Shown here in pieces: positions 45,706 to 55,224 of a stretch of 64,000 nucleotides of DNA (positions are counted from its first letter, which is position 1; every line of letters starts with the position of its first letter). The position numbers and the translations under genes were made by a program. This stretch comes from Flavobacterium sp. 123 (lineage in GTDB: Bacteria; Bacteroidota; Bacteroidia; Flavobacteriales; Flavobacteriaceae), in contig NZ_RBXD01000001.1 of NCBI RefSeq assembly GCF_003634825.1, forward strand, positions 2,812,501 through 2,876,500. The letters are read 5' to 3'. The notes under the pieces are model-generated. The model was given only the letters and a program-made list of their open reading frames with translations, made no database searches and was not told where the DNA came from.

Positions 45706-46836
45706 TTATTGTTCTATAATTATTGGTTTACCGTGGGTTTTCTCTATAATTTTTGACAATAGTATTGGGAATTTAATTAACAATGACATTAATAAAACCG
45801 AAATTCTTGGACTCTGTAAAATTTTAGCTAAAACTCGTCCAATGAACAATCGTTTTTTAAAATTAAAATTCCACTTTTCAATATATTTTGTTTCTAATTC
45901 TAATCTCGTTTGAGATTCATTGGTAAAATAGTCCTGCACTAATTCTGAAACTATTTTAGCGCTATGAATTGCCATAGCCATTCCATTGCCACACAAAGGA
46001 TGAATAAGCCCTGCTGTATCTCCAATCATTAGAATATGATTTTCAACTGTTTGTTTTTGTTCAAAATTAATTTGACTTATCGTCAACGGTTTTTCAAAAA
46101 TCAGATTAGATTTTTCGAAAATCAATTTTAAATTGGGGTTTTTAAAAACTACTTCTCGCTGATAATTATCAATATTTTTATACTTTTTGAACGTTTTGTA
46201 ATTAGCTAAATAACAAATGTTTATTGTGTTATTTTCTACTTTTGAAACACCACAATATCCACCAATGAAATTATGTAAACCAACTAAATTATTTTCAAAA
46301 ACACCTGAATAATGCGCTTTAACAGCTAACCAATTTGTTTTTTTTTGAATGAAATCTCTATTTAATTTTTGATCAATTATAGAACGTTTTCCAAAAGCTC
46401 CAATCACAATTTCTGAGGTAAAAATAGTTCCTTTTGAAGTGCTTACCGTGAATTGATTGTCTAAAAAAACAATATCATCTACCGTATCCAAAATGATTTT
46501 GCAGCCATTAGCAATTGCCTTTTTATAAAGAAAATGATCTAATGCATATCTGCTAATACCAAACCCTCCTAAAGGTAATTTTGCATGAATTGTTTTTCCG
46601 TTGAAATTAGAAAACTGAAGTTCGGTTATATGTGTAGGCTTTAATTCTTCAATATTAATTTCTAACCAACTCAAGTAATCCAAAACTTCATTAGAAATAT
46701 ATTCGCCACAAACCTTATGTTTTGGAAATTCATTTTTTTCAATTAGAATTACATGAAATCCATTTTTAGACAAATGTATTGCTGCGATTAATCCTGCTAA
46801 TCCTCCACCAACAATTAATACTTCATTACCTTTCAT
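45706..46836 (-). CDS. FAD-dependent monooxygenase/reductase (UbiH/GGR-like)
   Basis: 376 residues. FAD motif VLIVGGGLAGLIAAIHLSK, the Arg/CGEYIS segment common to geranylgeranyl-reductase-like flavoproteins, and the second FAD motif MIGDTAGLIHPLCGNGMAMA. Likely hydroxylates or reduces the aromatic lipid made by the cluster, in the position of SrsC-type hydroxylases. It is first in the seven-gene operon. Confidence 0.88.
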   Translation of the reverse strand: MKGNEVLIVGGGLAGLIAAIHLSKNGFHVILIEKNEFPKHKVCGEYISNEVLDYLSWLEINIEELKPTHITELQFSNFNGKTIHAKLPLGGFGISRYALDHFLYKKAIANGCKIILDTVDDIVFLDNQFTVSTSKGTIFTSEIVIGAFGKRSIIDQKLNRDFIQKKTNWLAVKAHYSGVFENNLVGLHNFIGGYCGVSKVENNTINICYLANYKTFKKYKNIDNYQREVVFKNPNLKLIFEKSNLIFEKPLTISQINFEQKQTVENHILMIGDTAGLIHPLCGNGMAMAIHSAKIVSELVQDYFTNESQTRLELETKYIEKWNFNFKKRLFIGRVLAKILQSPRISVLLMSLLIKFPILLSKIIEKTHGKPIIIEQ

Positions 46837-46904
46837 CTTACAGTAAATTTAGCAAATTGATTTCATATTAAGGAATTTCAATGTGTAAAAAATAATGGAA
46901 TAAA

Positions 46905-46940
46905 AAAAACTGTTTTATCAATATTGACAAAACAGTTTTT
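46905..46940. terminator. Terminator downstream of acs
   Basis: A long nearly perfect palindrome: AAAAACTGTTTT (46905-46916) pairs with AAAACAGTTTTT (46929-46940), with TCAATATTGA in the centre. It lies 22 bases after the acs stop and just before the polyketide operon. Confidence 0.85.
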
Positions 46941-46962
46941 AAAATAAAAATATTCTATTTAT

Positions 46963-48870
46963 TTATAATTTTCCCTCTTTAATTTCATCAATGATTTCAG
47001 GGTTTAACAAGGTAGATGTATCCCCAAAATTTGAATAATCACCTTCTGCTATTTTACGTAGAATTCTACGCATAATTTTACCAGAACGTGTTTTAGGCAA
47101 ACCAGACACAAACTGAATCTTATCTAATTTTGCAATTGGTCCAATATGATCTGTTATATGTTGATTAATCTCGTTAGCTAAATTCTCTTTATTTCTATAT
47201 TCACCTGTTTCTTTAAGGATAACAAAACCATAAAGTGCATTTCCTTTGATTTCATGAGGAAAACCAACAATCGCAGATTCTGCAACAGCTGGATGTTCAT
47301 TAATAGCATCTTCAATAGGAGCGGTTCCTAAATTATGTCCCGAAACAATTATTACATCATCCACACGACCTGTAATTCTGTAATACCCAACTTCATCACG
47401 TAAAGCTCCATCTCCAGTAAAATATTTACCAGGGAAAGCAGAGAAATAAGTGTCAATATATCTTTGATGATTTCCCCAAATTGTCCTAGCGATACCAGGC
47501 CATGGAAATTTTATACATAAACTACCAACTACTTGATTTCCTTCAATTTCGTTACGTCTTTCATCCATCAATACAGGTTGTATTCCTGGTAATGGCAAAG
47601 TAGCGTATGTAGGTTTTGTAGGAGTAATGAAAGCAATTGGCGAAATCATAATTCCACCCGTTTCTGTTTGCCACCAAGTATCAACTACTGGACATCTTTT
47701 ATCCCCAACATGATCATTGTACCAGTGCCAAGCTTCCTCATTAATAGGCTCACCTACAGATCCAATTACTTTTAATGATTTTAAAGGAAATTTTTGAATG
47801 TATTCTAAACTTTCTTTTGCCAAAGCACGGATAGCAGTTGGAGCTGTATAAAATTGTGTTACTTTATGTTTTTCTATAGTTTCCCAAAATCTACTAAAAT
47901 CAGGATAAGAAGGAATTCCTTCGAAAATTACTGTTGTACCTCCGTTTAATAATGGACCGTATAAAGTGTAAGAATGACCTGTAATCCAACCAATATCGGC
48001 TGTACACCAGAAAATATCGTTTTCTTCATAACTAAAAACATTTTTAAAAGTATAAGCCGTATAAACCATATACCCCGCAGTAGTATGAACCATTCCTTTT
48101 GGTTTTCCAGTGGAACCCGAAGTATAAAGAATAAATAAAGGATCTTCTGCATCCATTATTTCAGCTACATTATTACTTAAAGCTTGGTCTAAAAGTGGTT
48201 GCAACCATTGGTCACGACTTTCTTTCATTTTAATTTCAGTATTAGTTCTTTTAGAAACCAAAACAGAAGTCACTGAAGGGCAGTTAACTAATGCCTCATC
48301 AATAATTCCTTTTAAATCAATAGTTTTATTTCCTCTATATCCACCATCTGAAGTAATGACCATTTTACATTCACAATCATTAATTCTAGCTGCAACCGCC
48401 GAAGCTGAAAATCCAGCAAAAACAACAGAATGTATAGCTCCTATCCTAGCACAAGCTAAAATTGAAACCGCTAATTCAGGTATCATTGGTAAGTAAATAC
48501 AAACACGATCTCCTTTTTTAACCCCTTGTTCCCGTAAAACATTTGCCATTTTAGAAACACGTTCGTATAACTCATTGTAGGTTATGTGTAATGCTTCTTC
48601 TTTTGGGTCATTTGGTTCAAAGATAATCGCTGTTTTATCTCCTCTTTTTGCAAGATGTCTATCAATACAATTTTTAACAATATTAACTTTAGCTTCTGTA
48701 AACCATTTAATTTCTGCTTCAGCCATATTAAAATCAACAACTTTATCCCAATATTGGTACCATGTAAAGTTTTCTTCGGCAATTTTTCCCCAAAATTTTC
48801 TTGGTTCACGGACAGATTTATTGTAGTGCTTAAAGTATTGTTCTAAATTATCAATTTTATAATAGCTCAT
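46963..48870 (-). CDS. acs: Acetyl-CoA synthetase
   Basis: 635 residues, usual Acs length. The AMP-binding core has YTSGSTGKPKGMVHT, the aromatic WWQTETGG and YFTGDGALRD; the C-terminal acetylatable Lys is in KTRSGKIMRR. It activates acetate to acetyl-CoA with ATP, and could help supply malonyl-CoA for the polyketide cluster. Monocistronic. Confidence 0.96.
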   Translation of the reverse strand: MSYYKIDNLEQYFKHYNKSVREPRKFWGKIAEENFTWYQYWDKVVDFNMAEAEIKWFTEAKVNIVKNCIDRHLAKRGDKTAIIFEPNDPKEEALHITYNELYERVSKMANVLREQGVKKGDRVCIYLPMIPELAVSILACARIGAIHSVVFAGFSASAVAARINDCECKMVITSDGGYRGNKTIDLKGIIDEALVNCPSVTSVLVSKRTNTEIKMKESRDQWLQPLLDQALSNNVAEIMDAEDPLFILYTSGSTGKPKGMVHTTAGYMVYTAYTFKNVFSYEENDIFWCTADIGWITGHSYTLYGPLLNGGTTVIFEGIPSYPDFSRFWETIEKHKVTQFYTAPTAIRALAKESLEYIQKFPLKSLKVIGSVGEPINEEAWHWYNDHVGDKRCPVVDTWWQTETGGIMISPIAFITPTKPTYATLPLPGIQPVLMDERRNEIEGNQVVGSLCIKFPWPGIARTIWGNHQRYIDTYFSAFPGKYFTGDGALRDEVGYYRITGRVDDVIIVSGHNLGTAPIEDAINEHPAVAESAIVGFPHEIKGNALYGFVILKETGEYRNKENLANEINQHITDHIGPIAKLDKIQFVSGLPKTRSGKIMRRILRKIAEGDYSNFGDTSTLLNPEIIDEIKEGKL

Positions 48871-49345
48871 CGTTTTAATTTTTTATAAAAGTATTAAATC
48901 AATTGCTATTCTTAAAATTATTTAAATTATAAATTCCTTAAAAAAATTATATTTTTTACAAAAAAAATCATTCTGAATAACAATATGTTCGTTTTATGCT
49001 TTTTTGTTCATTCTTATTACAACAACAAAAGCGAGATAGAATAACTACCTCGCTTTTAGCTTAACAAAAATTTACAACAATAATTTAGTAATAAAACCGT
49101 GCTTTATTACCCCTTTTCAATTATGAAAATTTTAAAAAAAAATACTATTTAAAAAATAGCATTTAATTTTCTTTTAATTAGGAATTACTTCACTTAACTC
49201 AATTTAACATAAGTTAAGTGAATGTAACATGCATCCATACCCGCTTATCTTTTAATAAATGCTTTACTAATTCAAAATATTATGGATTCAAATGATATAA
49301 TGCAAATTCCAGCACACCCTCATGTGTGGTAATTCCAGTTTTTAA
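48871..49345. other. 475-base structured gap between acs and ilvC
   Basis: No gene is seen. Stem-loops are AAAAGCGAG / CTCGCTTTT (49027-49057), GTAATAAA / TTTATTAC (49088-49110) and TTCACTTAACT / AGTTAAGTGAA (49189-49222). A direct repeat AATTCCAG occurs at 49305-49312 and 49331-49338 around CACACCCTCATGTGTG. The region should hold the ilv transcript end and the acs promoter; no full promoter match was found. A small RNA is possible but unproven. Confidence 0.45.
49027..49057. terminator. Possible hairpin at end of the ilv transcript
   Basis: A 9-bp stem AAAAGCGAG / CTCGCTTTT has a 13-base loop and flanking A and T runs. It is the strongest GC-containing hairpin in the gap. Confidence 0.5.
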
Positions 49346-50815
49346 TTATCCAATTTTTTTCATAGCAGTCATTGATTCTCTCAACCACTCACCTACTTCT
49401 TCAATAGGGTGTTGACGAATACTTTTGTTAACTGCAATAAGAACTGCATTATCTACTCCATTTGATGTAGAAAATGGTTTTCCAATAATATTAGTTTCAA
49501 CAGTTTTCATGAAGTCAACTAATAATGGTTTACAAGCATGATCAAATAAATAACAACCATATTCTGCTGTATCAGAAATGATTCTGTTCATTTCATATAA
49601 TTTTTTTCTTGCTACAGTATTTGCAATCAAAGGCAATTCATGTAAAGACTCATAATAAGCTGATTCTTCAATGATTCCAGACTCAGTCATCGTTTCGAAA
49701 GCTAATTCAACACCGGCTTTTACCATTGCAATCATTAATATTCCGTTATCGAAATATTCTTGTTCAGAAATTGGAGCTTCAGTTGGAGCTGTTTTTTCAA
49801 AATTAGTTTCAGCTGTTGCTGCTCTCCAAGTTAATAAATTAACATCATTATTAGCCCAGTCAATCATCATATTTCTTGAAAATTCTCCAGAAATAATATC
49901 ATCTTGGTGTTTTTGAAACAAAGGACGCATGATATCTTTTAATTCTTCAGCAATTTCGAAAGCTTGAATTTTTGAAGGATTGTTCAAACGATCCATCATG
50001 TTAGTAATACCACCATGTTTCAACGCTTCAGTTACAGTTTCCCAACCATATTGAATTAATTTTGAAGCATATCCTGGCTCGATTCCTTTTTCAACCATTT
50101 TGTCAAAACATAAGATAGAACCTGTTTGTAACATTCCACAAAGAATAGTTTGTTCTCCCATTAAGTCTGATTTTACTTCAGCTACGAATGAAGATTTCAA
50201 AACTCCTGCTCTATGACCTCCAGTTGCAACAGCATACGCTTTTGCTTGCTCAAGACCTAGACCGTTTGGATCATTTTCAGGGTGAACTGCAATTAATGTT
50301 GGAACACCAAATCCTCTTTTGTACTCTTCACGTACTTCAGAACCTGGACATTTTGGAGCACACATAATTACTGTGATATCTTTACGAATTTGCATTCCTT
50401 CTTCAACGATATTAAAACCGTGAGAGTACGCTAAAGTCGAACCATTTTTCATCAAAGGCATAATTGCTGCAACTACTGCAGTATGTTGTTTATCTGGTGT
50501 AAGGTTACAAACCAAATCAGCCGTTGGAATTAATTCTTCATAAGTTCCCACTTTGAAACCATTATCAGCAGCATTCATGTAAGAAGCTCTTTTTTGAGCA
50601 ATTGCTTCTGCACGCAAAGCATAAGAAATATCTAAACCAGAATCTCTCATATTCAAACCTTGGTTTAAACCTTGAGCACCGCAACCTACGATAACTACTT
50701 TTTTTCCTGCTAATGCAGTTATTCCGTTTGAGAATTCAGATTGATCCATGAATTCACAAACTCCTAATTGTTCTAATTGTAATCTAAGTGATAATGAATT
50801 GAAATAATTTGCCAT
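49346..50815 (-). CDS. ilvC: Ketol-acid reductoisomerase, class II
   Basis: 489 residues, the long plant/E. coli type with a duplicated C-terminal domain. The NADPH motif is [16 protein letters not shown], with basic residues after it ([13 protein letters not shown]). Metal-site stretches include [12 protein letters not shown]. It converts acetolactate and acetohydroxybutyrate to the dihydroxy acids. It is the last gene of ilvDBNC, 15 bases after ilvN. Confidence 0.95.
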   Translation of the reverse strand: MANYFNSLSLRLQLEQLGVCEFMDQSEFSNGITALAGKKVVIVGCGAQGLNQGLNMRDSGLDISYALRAEAIAQKRASYMNAADNGFKVGTYEELIPTADLVCNLTPDKQHTAVVAAIMPLMKNGSTLAYSHGFNIVEEGMQIRKDITVIMCAPKCPGSEVREEYKRGFGVPTLIAVHPENDPNGLGLEQAKAYAVATGGHRAGVLKSSFVAEVKSDLMGEQTILCGMLQTGSILCFDKMVEKGIEPGYASKLIQYGWETVTEALKHGGITNMMDRLNNPSKIQAFEIAEELKDIMRPLFQKHQDDIISGEFSRNMMIDWANNDVNLLTWRAATAETNFEKTAPTEAPISEQEYFDNGILMIAMVKAGVELAFETMTESGIIEESAYYESLHELPLIANTVARKKLYEMNRIISDTAEYGCYLFDHACKPLLVDFMKTVETNIIGKPFSTSNGVDNAVLIAVNKSIRQHPIEEVGEWLRESMTAMKKIG

Positions 50816-50830
50816 TTTCTAATATTTAAT

Positions 50831-51355
50831 TTATGATTTTAATTCTTCTAATAATGATGATATTTCCATTTTTGATTTGGAAACAGATATTCTTCCTGAA
50901 CGTACAAATTGCATGATTCCGAAAGGTTTTAATTTTTCGTATAATTCTTCTATTTCAGAACGTCTTCCTGATTTTGATATTACAAAAAAGTCTCTTGAAA
51001 CAGTTACTATTTCTGAATGACTTTCTTTAATAATATTTTGAATTTGTCTTTCGTCAAATAACAAACTAGATTCTATTTTGAATAACGCACTTTCTAAAAA
51101 GATAGTTTCCTCATCTATATGATAAAATGCTTTTATAACTTCTATTTGTTTTTCTATTTGCCCAACAATATTTTGAACCCATTTTTCAGTTGTGTCAACC
51201 ACAATAACAAATCGAGAAACATTTTCGATTTCTGATTCGGATACATTTAAACTTAAAATGTTGATATGGCGTTTCAAGAATATACCTGATATTCTATTTA
51301 GTAAGCCAACGTTGTTTTCTGAATAAACAGAAATGGTGAATGTTTTATTTTCCAT
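50831..51355 (-). CDS. ilvN: Acetolactate synthase small (regulatory) subunit
   Basis: 174 residues. The N-terminal ACT domain (FTISVYSENNVGLLNRISGIF) binds valine for feedback control, and the C-terminal domain contacts the large subunit. Length and motifs match the small-subunit family, although the sequence after residue 80 is diverged. It lies between ilvB and ilvC. Confidence 0.92.
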   Translation of the reverse strand: MENKTFTISVYSENNVGLLNRISGIFLKRHINILSLNVSESEIENVSRFVIVVDTTEKWVQNIVGQIEKQIEVIKAFYHIDEETIFLESALFKIESSLLFDERQIQNIIKESHSEIVTVSRDFFVISKSGRRSEIEELYEKLKPFGIMQFVRSGRISVSKSKMEISSLLEELKS

Positions 51356-51378
51356 TTTTTTATGTTTAAAGTTTTTAT

Positions 51379-51445
51379 GTTTAAAGTTTAAAGTTGAGCA
51401 ACATTATTTTCAGTTCCGAACAACTTTAAACCTTAAACTTTAAAC
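51379..51445. repeat. Inverted repeat between ilvB and ilvN
   Basis: GTTTAAAGTTTAAAGTTG (51379-51396) is complementary to CAACTTTAAACCTTAAACTTT (51421 onward, to 51445), apart from one extra word. It fills most of the 94-base gap. Read in RNA it makes a long AU-rich hairpin, without a U tail at its end. Confidence 0.6.
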
Positions 51446-51449
51446 TATT

Positions 51450-53144
51450 TTAGGACAAACGAATGTCCGAAACCGATGCTCCTGTTGGAATCATTGGGAA
51501 TACGTTATTTTCTTTTTCAACCATAACTTCAAGGAAATATGAATCTTTTGAAGCCATCATTTCAGCAACCGCTGCATCTAAATCTTCTCTTTTGGTTACT
51601 TTCTTAGCCTTAATATAATATCCTTCGGCAATAGCAATAAAGTTTGGATTTATCATTTCTGTGGAAGCATATCGTTTGTCAAAAAACAATTGTTGCCATT
51701 GGCGAACCATTCCTAAAAATTCATTGTTAAGTACCACAATTTTCACGGGAACTTGTGTTTGAAAAATTGTTCCTAATTCTTGAATTGTCATTTGAAACCC
51801 TCCATCTCCAATGATAGCCACTACTTCACGATCTGGCCTTCCCATTTTAGCTCCAATTGCAGCTGGCAAAGCAAATCCCATAGTTCCTAAACCTCCTGAT
51901 GTAATGTTACTTTTTGTAGTGTTAAACTTTGAATAACGACAGGTAAACATTTGGTGTTGCCCTACATCCGAAACCATAATAGCATCTCCTTTAGAATGTT
52001 TATTGATCATTTCAATAGTTTCTCCCATAGAAATTCCTTCATGATTTGGTTTCAACTCTTCATCAATAACCTTTTCTAATTCAATTTTGTATTTTTCTTT
52101 GAATTCATTATGCCATGAATCATGATTATTTTTTTCAACAAGAGGAATCAATGCTGTCAAAGCTTCTTTTAAATCTGCTAAAACAGCTACCGTTGTTTTT
52201 ACATTTTTATCGATTTCAGCAGGATCAATTTCAACGTGAACCACTTTAGCTTGTTTTGCATACGTTGCTAAGTTACCCGTTACACGGTCATCAAAACGCA
52301 TTCCAAGCGCAATCAAAACATCACACTCGTTAGTCAAAACGTTTGGGCCATAATTTCCATGCATCCCTACCATCCCTACATTTAGTGGATGATCTGTTGG
52401 CAATGCCGAAAGACCTAAAATAGTCCATGCTGCAGGAATTCCTGATTTTTCAATTAAAGCTTTAAGCTCCGCTTCTGCTTCGCTAAGAATAATACCTTGA
52501 CCAAATATGATCATTGGTTTTTTGGCATTATTAATTATTTCCGCTGCTGCTGCAACTTTATCAAGTTTTAAAGTTGGCTTTGGAGTATAACTTCTTATGC
52601 TAGTACATTTTTTATAACTAAATTCTAGCTCATCAAATTGAGCATTTTTAGTAATATCAATTAATACTGGCCCTGGACGACCTGATTTTGCAATAAAGAA
52701 TGCTTTAGCAATAATTTCAGGTATTTCATGTGCCTCAGTAACTTGGTAATTCCATTTTGTTACTGGGGTTGAAATTCCAATAATGTCAGTTTCCTGAAAA
52801 GCATCAGAACCTAATAAATGCTTTCCTACTTGACCTGTAATACAAACCAAAGGCGTTGAATCTATTTGAGCATCAGCAATACCAGTAACTAAGTTTGTAG
52901 CACCTGGACCTGAAGTTGCAATTGCAACACCTACTTTTCCTGTTGCTCTAGCAAAACCTTGCGCAGCATGTGTAGCACCTTGTTCGTGGCGTACTAAAAC
53001 ATGATGCAGTTCATCTTTAAATTTATATAATTCATCATAAACAGGCATTATAGCACCACCTGGATAGCCATAAACCACGTTTACTCCTTCTTCTAATAAG
53101 CATCTAATAACGGCTTCGGCGCCTGATATTTTATTTGTTCCCAT
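51450..53144 (-). CDS. ilvB: Acetolactate synthase large subunit
   Basis: 564 residues. The ThDP glutamate lies in LVRHEQGATHAAQG, the FAD region in GMVGMHGNYGPN, and the ThDP/Mg motif in GDGGFQMTIQELGT...NNEFLGMV. It forms acetolactate from pyruvate. It is second gene of the ilv operon, separated from ilvD by a repeat-filled 145-base gap. Confidence 0.96.
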   Translation of the reverse strand: MGTNKISGAEAVIRCLLEEGVNVVYGYPGGAIMPVYDELYKFKDELHHVLVRHEQGATHAAQGFARATGKVGVAIATSGPGATNLVTGIADAQIDSTPLVCITGQVGKHLLGSDAFQETDIIGISTPVTKWNYQVTEAHEIPEIIAKAFFIAKSGRPGPVLIDITKNAQFDELEFSYKKCTSIRSYTPKPTLKLDKVAAAAEIINNAKKPMIIFGQGIILSEAEAELKALIEKSGIPAAWTILGLSALPTDHPLNVGMVGMHGNYGPNVLTNECDVLIALGMRFDDRVTGNLATYAKQAKVVHVEIDPAEIDKNVKTTVAVLADLKEALTALIPLVEKNNHDSWHNEFKEKYKIELEKVIDEELKPNHEGISMGETIEMINKHSKGDAIMVSDVGQHQMFTCRYSKFNTTKSNITSGGLGTMGFALPAAIGAKMGRPDREVVAIIGDGGFQMTIQELGTIFQTQVPVKIVVLNNEFLGMVRQWQQLFFDKRYASTEMINPNFIAIAEGYYIKAKKVTKREDLDAAVAEMMASKDSYFLEVMVEKENNVFPMIPTGASVSDIRLS

Positions 53145-53184
53145 TTTTTGTTTTTTTTAGCAACTGCCTTTTTTAAAATTAATT

Positions 53185-53286
53185 GGCAATAGCAATTTCA
53201 ATATCAATGGCAATTTCAAAATTCAGTGGTAATAACAATCAAAATGTTTTTTTGATATGGATATTGACTTTTGAAATTGCTATTGG
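53185..53286. repeat. Inverted repeat between ilvD and ilvB
   Basis: GGCAATAGCAATTTCAATAT (53185 onward) is complementary, with small gaps, to 53253-53286 (TGATATGGATATTGACTTTT then GAAATTGCTATTGG). The central part repeats CAATGGCAATTTCAAA, a word also seen in the hisH-hisA gap. It fills the ilvD-ilvB gap almost exactly. Confidence 0.55.
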
Positions 53287-53289
53287 TTT

Positions 53290-54963
53290 TTATTTGTCAG
53301 TAACACATCCTTCAGAGGCACTGGAGACCGAACGCATATATTTAAGTAAAACCCCTTGTTTAATTTGAGATTCTGGTTTTTTCCAATTGGCTTTACGTTT
53401 TGCAAATTCTTCGTCAGAAATCTTCATGTTAATGGTGTTATTTACAGCATCAATGGTAATAACATCTCCGTTTTCGATTAAAGCAATTCCTCCACCTTCG
53501 TAAGCTTCTGGAGTAACGTGCCCCACTACAAAACCGTGTGAACCTCCAGAAAAACGTCCGTCAGTAATCAAAGCAACCGTATTTCCTAAACCAGCTCCCA
53601 TAATGGCAGATGTTGGTTTTAACATTTCAGACATACCTGGACCACCTTTTGGACCACAGTAACGAATAATCACTACGTTTCCAGATTTTACTTCACCTGC
53701 CTGAATTCCTCTAATTACATCTTTTTCACCTTCAAAAACTACGGCTGTACCTTCAAAAAACTCTCCTTCTTTACCACTAATTTTAGCCACACAACCTTCT
53801 GTTGCAATGTTTCCGTAAAGAATTTGAATATTTCCAGTAGCTTTTAAAGCTTTTTGAATTTCAAAAATCACTTCTTGACCATCTTGTAAATCAGGAATTG
53901 AAGCTAAATTCTCTGCTATTGTTTTTCCTGTTACTGTTAAACAGTCACCGTGTAAGAAACCTTCTTTTAACAAATATTTCATTACTCCTGGAACACCACC
54001 TACATTATGTAGATCTTCCATTAAGTATTTACCACTTGGCTTCAAGTCGGCTAATAATGGTGTTTTATCACTGATATCTTGAAAATCTTTTAATGTCAAT
54101 TCAATACCTACTGAGTGCGCCATTGCAATTAAGTGCATTACCGCATTAGTAGAACCACCTAAAACAGCGACCATAGTAATTGCATTTTCAAATGCTTTAC
54201 GAGTCATAATATCTCTAGGCTTAATATCTTTTTCCAATAATATTCTGATAGCTTTACCAGCATCAACACATTCTTGTTTTTTTTCTGGACTCAAAGCAGG
54301 ATTTGATGAGCTATAAGGCAAACTCATTCCTAATGCTTCAATTGCTGATGACATTGTATTTGCGGTGTACATTCCACCACAAGCACCTGCACCTGGACAA
54401 GCATTTTGAATTACTCCTTTGAAATCTTCAGGTGTAATTGTGTTCTTAATTTTTTTACCTAAAGCTTCAAAAGCAGAAACAATATTTAAATCCTCTCCTT
54501 TCCATTTTCCTGGATGAATAGATCCTCCGTAAACCATAATGGAAGGTCGATTTACTCTTCCCATTGCCATTAAAGCTCCCGGCATATTTTTATCACAACC
54601 TGGCACAGCAATCAGACCATCATACCATTGTGCTCCCATAACAGTTTCGATAGAATCTGCAATCACATCACGAGAAACTAAAGAAAAACGCATTCCATCA
54701 TTTCCATTAGAAATACCATCACTTACACCAATAGTATTAAAAATCAACCCAACCATATCAGCAGCCCAGACGCCAGTTTTTATATCTTTAGCTAGGTCGT
54801 TTAAGTGCATGTTACACGGATTTCCATCGTAACCCATGCTCACAATTCCTACCTGCGCTTTTTTAAGATCCTCTTCTGTCAAACCAATTCCGTAGAACAT
54901 GGCTTGAGAAGCTGGCTGTGTTTCGTCTTGCGTGATTGTTTTGCTGTATTTATTTAATTCCAT
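53290..54963 (-). CDS. ilvD: Dihydroxy-acid dehydratase
   Basis: 557 residues. Fe-S cysteines are in [27 protein letters not shown] and the region after [21 protein letters not shown] and [14 protein letters not shown] are family signatures. It dehydrates the dihydroxy acids to 2-oxoisovalerate and 2-oxo-3-methylvalerate. It is the first structural gene after the leader peptide and attenuator. Confidence 0.96.
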   Translation of the reverse strand: MELNKYSKTITQDETQPASQAMFYGIGLTEEDLKKAQVGIVSMGYDGNPCNMHLNDLAKDIKTGVWAADMVGLIFNTIGVSDGISNGNDGMRFSLVSRDVIADSIETVMGAQWYDGLIAVPGCDKNMPGALMAMGRVNRPSIMVYGGSIHPGKWKGEDLNIVSAFEALGKKIKNTITPEDFKGVIQNACPGAGACGGMYTANTMSSAIEALGMSLPYSSSNPALSPEKKQECVDAGKAIRILLEKDIKPRDIMTRKAFENAITMVAVLGGSTNAVMHLIAMAHSVGIELTLKDFQDISDKTPLLADLKPSGKYLMEDLHNVGGVPGVMKYLLKEGFLHGDCLTVTGKTIAENLASIPDLQDGQEVIFEIQKALKATGNIQILYGNIATEGCVAKISGKEGEFFEGTAVVFEGEKDVIRGIQAGEVKSGNVVIIRYCGPKGGPGMSEMLKPTSAIMGAGLGNTVALITDGRFSGGSHGFVVGHVTPEAYEGGGIALIENGDVITIDAVNNTINMKISDEEFAKRKANWKKPESQIKQGVLLKYMRSVSSASEGCVTDK

Positions 54964-54996
54964 TGTATTTATGTTTCTATGTTTTAAATTCTTTCT

Positions 54997-55030
54997 AAAA
55001 AAAAACCTCCCAATTAATATGGGAGGTTTT
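54997..55030 (-). terminator. Attenuator terminator upstream of ilvD
   Basis: A 10-bp GC-containing stem (AAAACCTCCC at 55002-55011 with GGGAGGTTTT at 55021-55030) has a 9-base loop. On the minus strand it is followed by nine T residues. It lies between the leader peptide and ilvD, exactly where an attenuator must be. Confidence 0.88.
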
Positions 55031-55050
55031 AAATATTTTTTTAATTATAT

Positions 55051-55125
55051 CTATACCATTCCCTCTGCACATGTGTTTACCACATTGACATTAATAATTG
55101 AAGAAATAATAGTTGAGATTAGCAT
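55051..55125 (-). CDS. ilv leader peptide, 24 residues rich in Ile and Val
   Basis: A 25-codon frame not among the long ORFs. The ATG is at 55125-55123 and the TAG at 55053-55051. It begins MLISTIISSIINVNVV and ends with NTCAEGMV. Five Ile, four Val and one Leu make 10 of 24 residues, grouped before the terminator. It sits between a promoter-like element and the attenuator hairpin, the classical layout of translation-coupled ilv attenuation. Starvation for charged Ile or Val tRNA should stall the ribosome and allow read-through to ilvDBNC. Antiterminator pairing was not folded. Confidence 0.85.
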   Translation of the reverse strand: MLISTIISSIINVNVVNTCAEGMV

Positions 55126-55144
55126 TTTTGTTTTAATTGAGGTG

Positions 55145-55173
55145 TAAAAGTATAAAAACTAATACAACTACAA
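55145..55173 (-). promoter_or_regulatory. Promoter of the ilv leader-ilvDBNC operon
   Basis: The minus strand reads TTG (complement of 55171-55173), 18 bases, TACTTTTA (complement of 55145-55152). It differs from TAnnTTTG only in the last base. The leader ATG lies 19 bases downstream. Confidence 0.5.
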
Positions 55174-55224
55174 AAACATAATCTCATTATTTTGGCATTC
55201 AATTATAAATGCTTTTTGACTATT

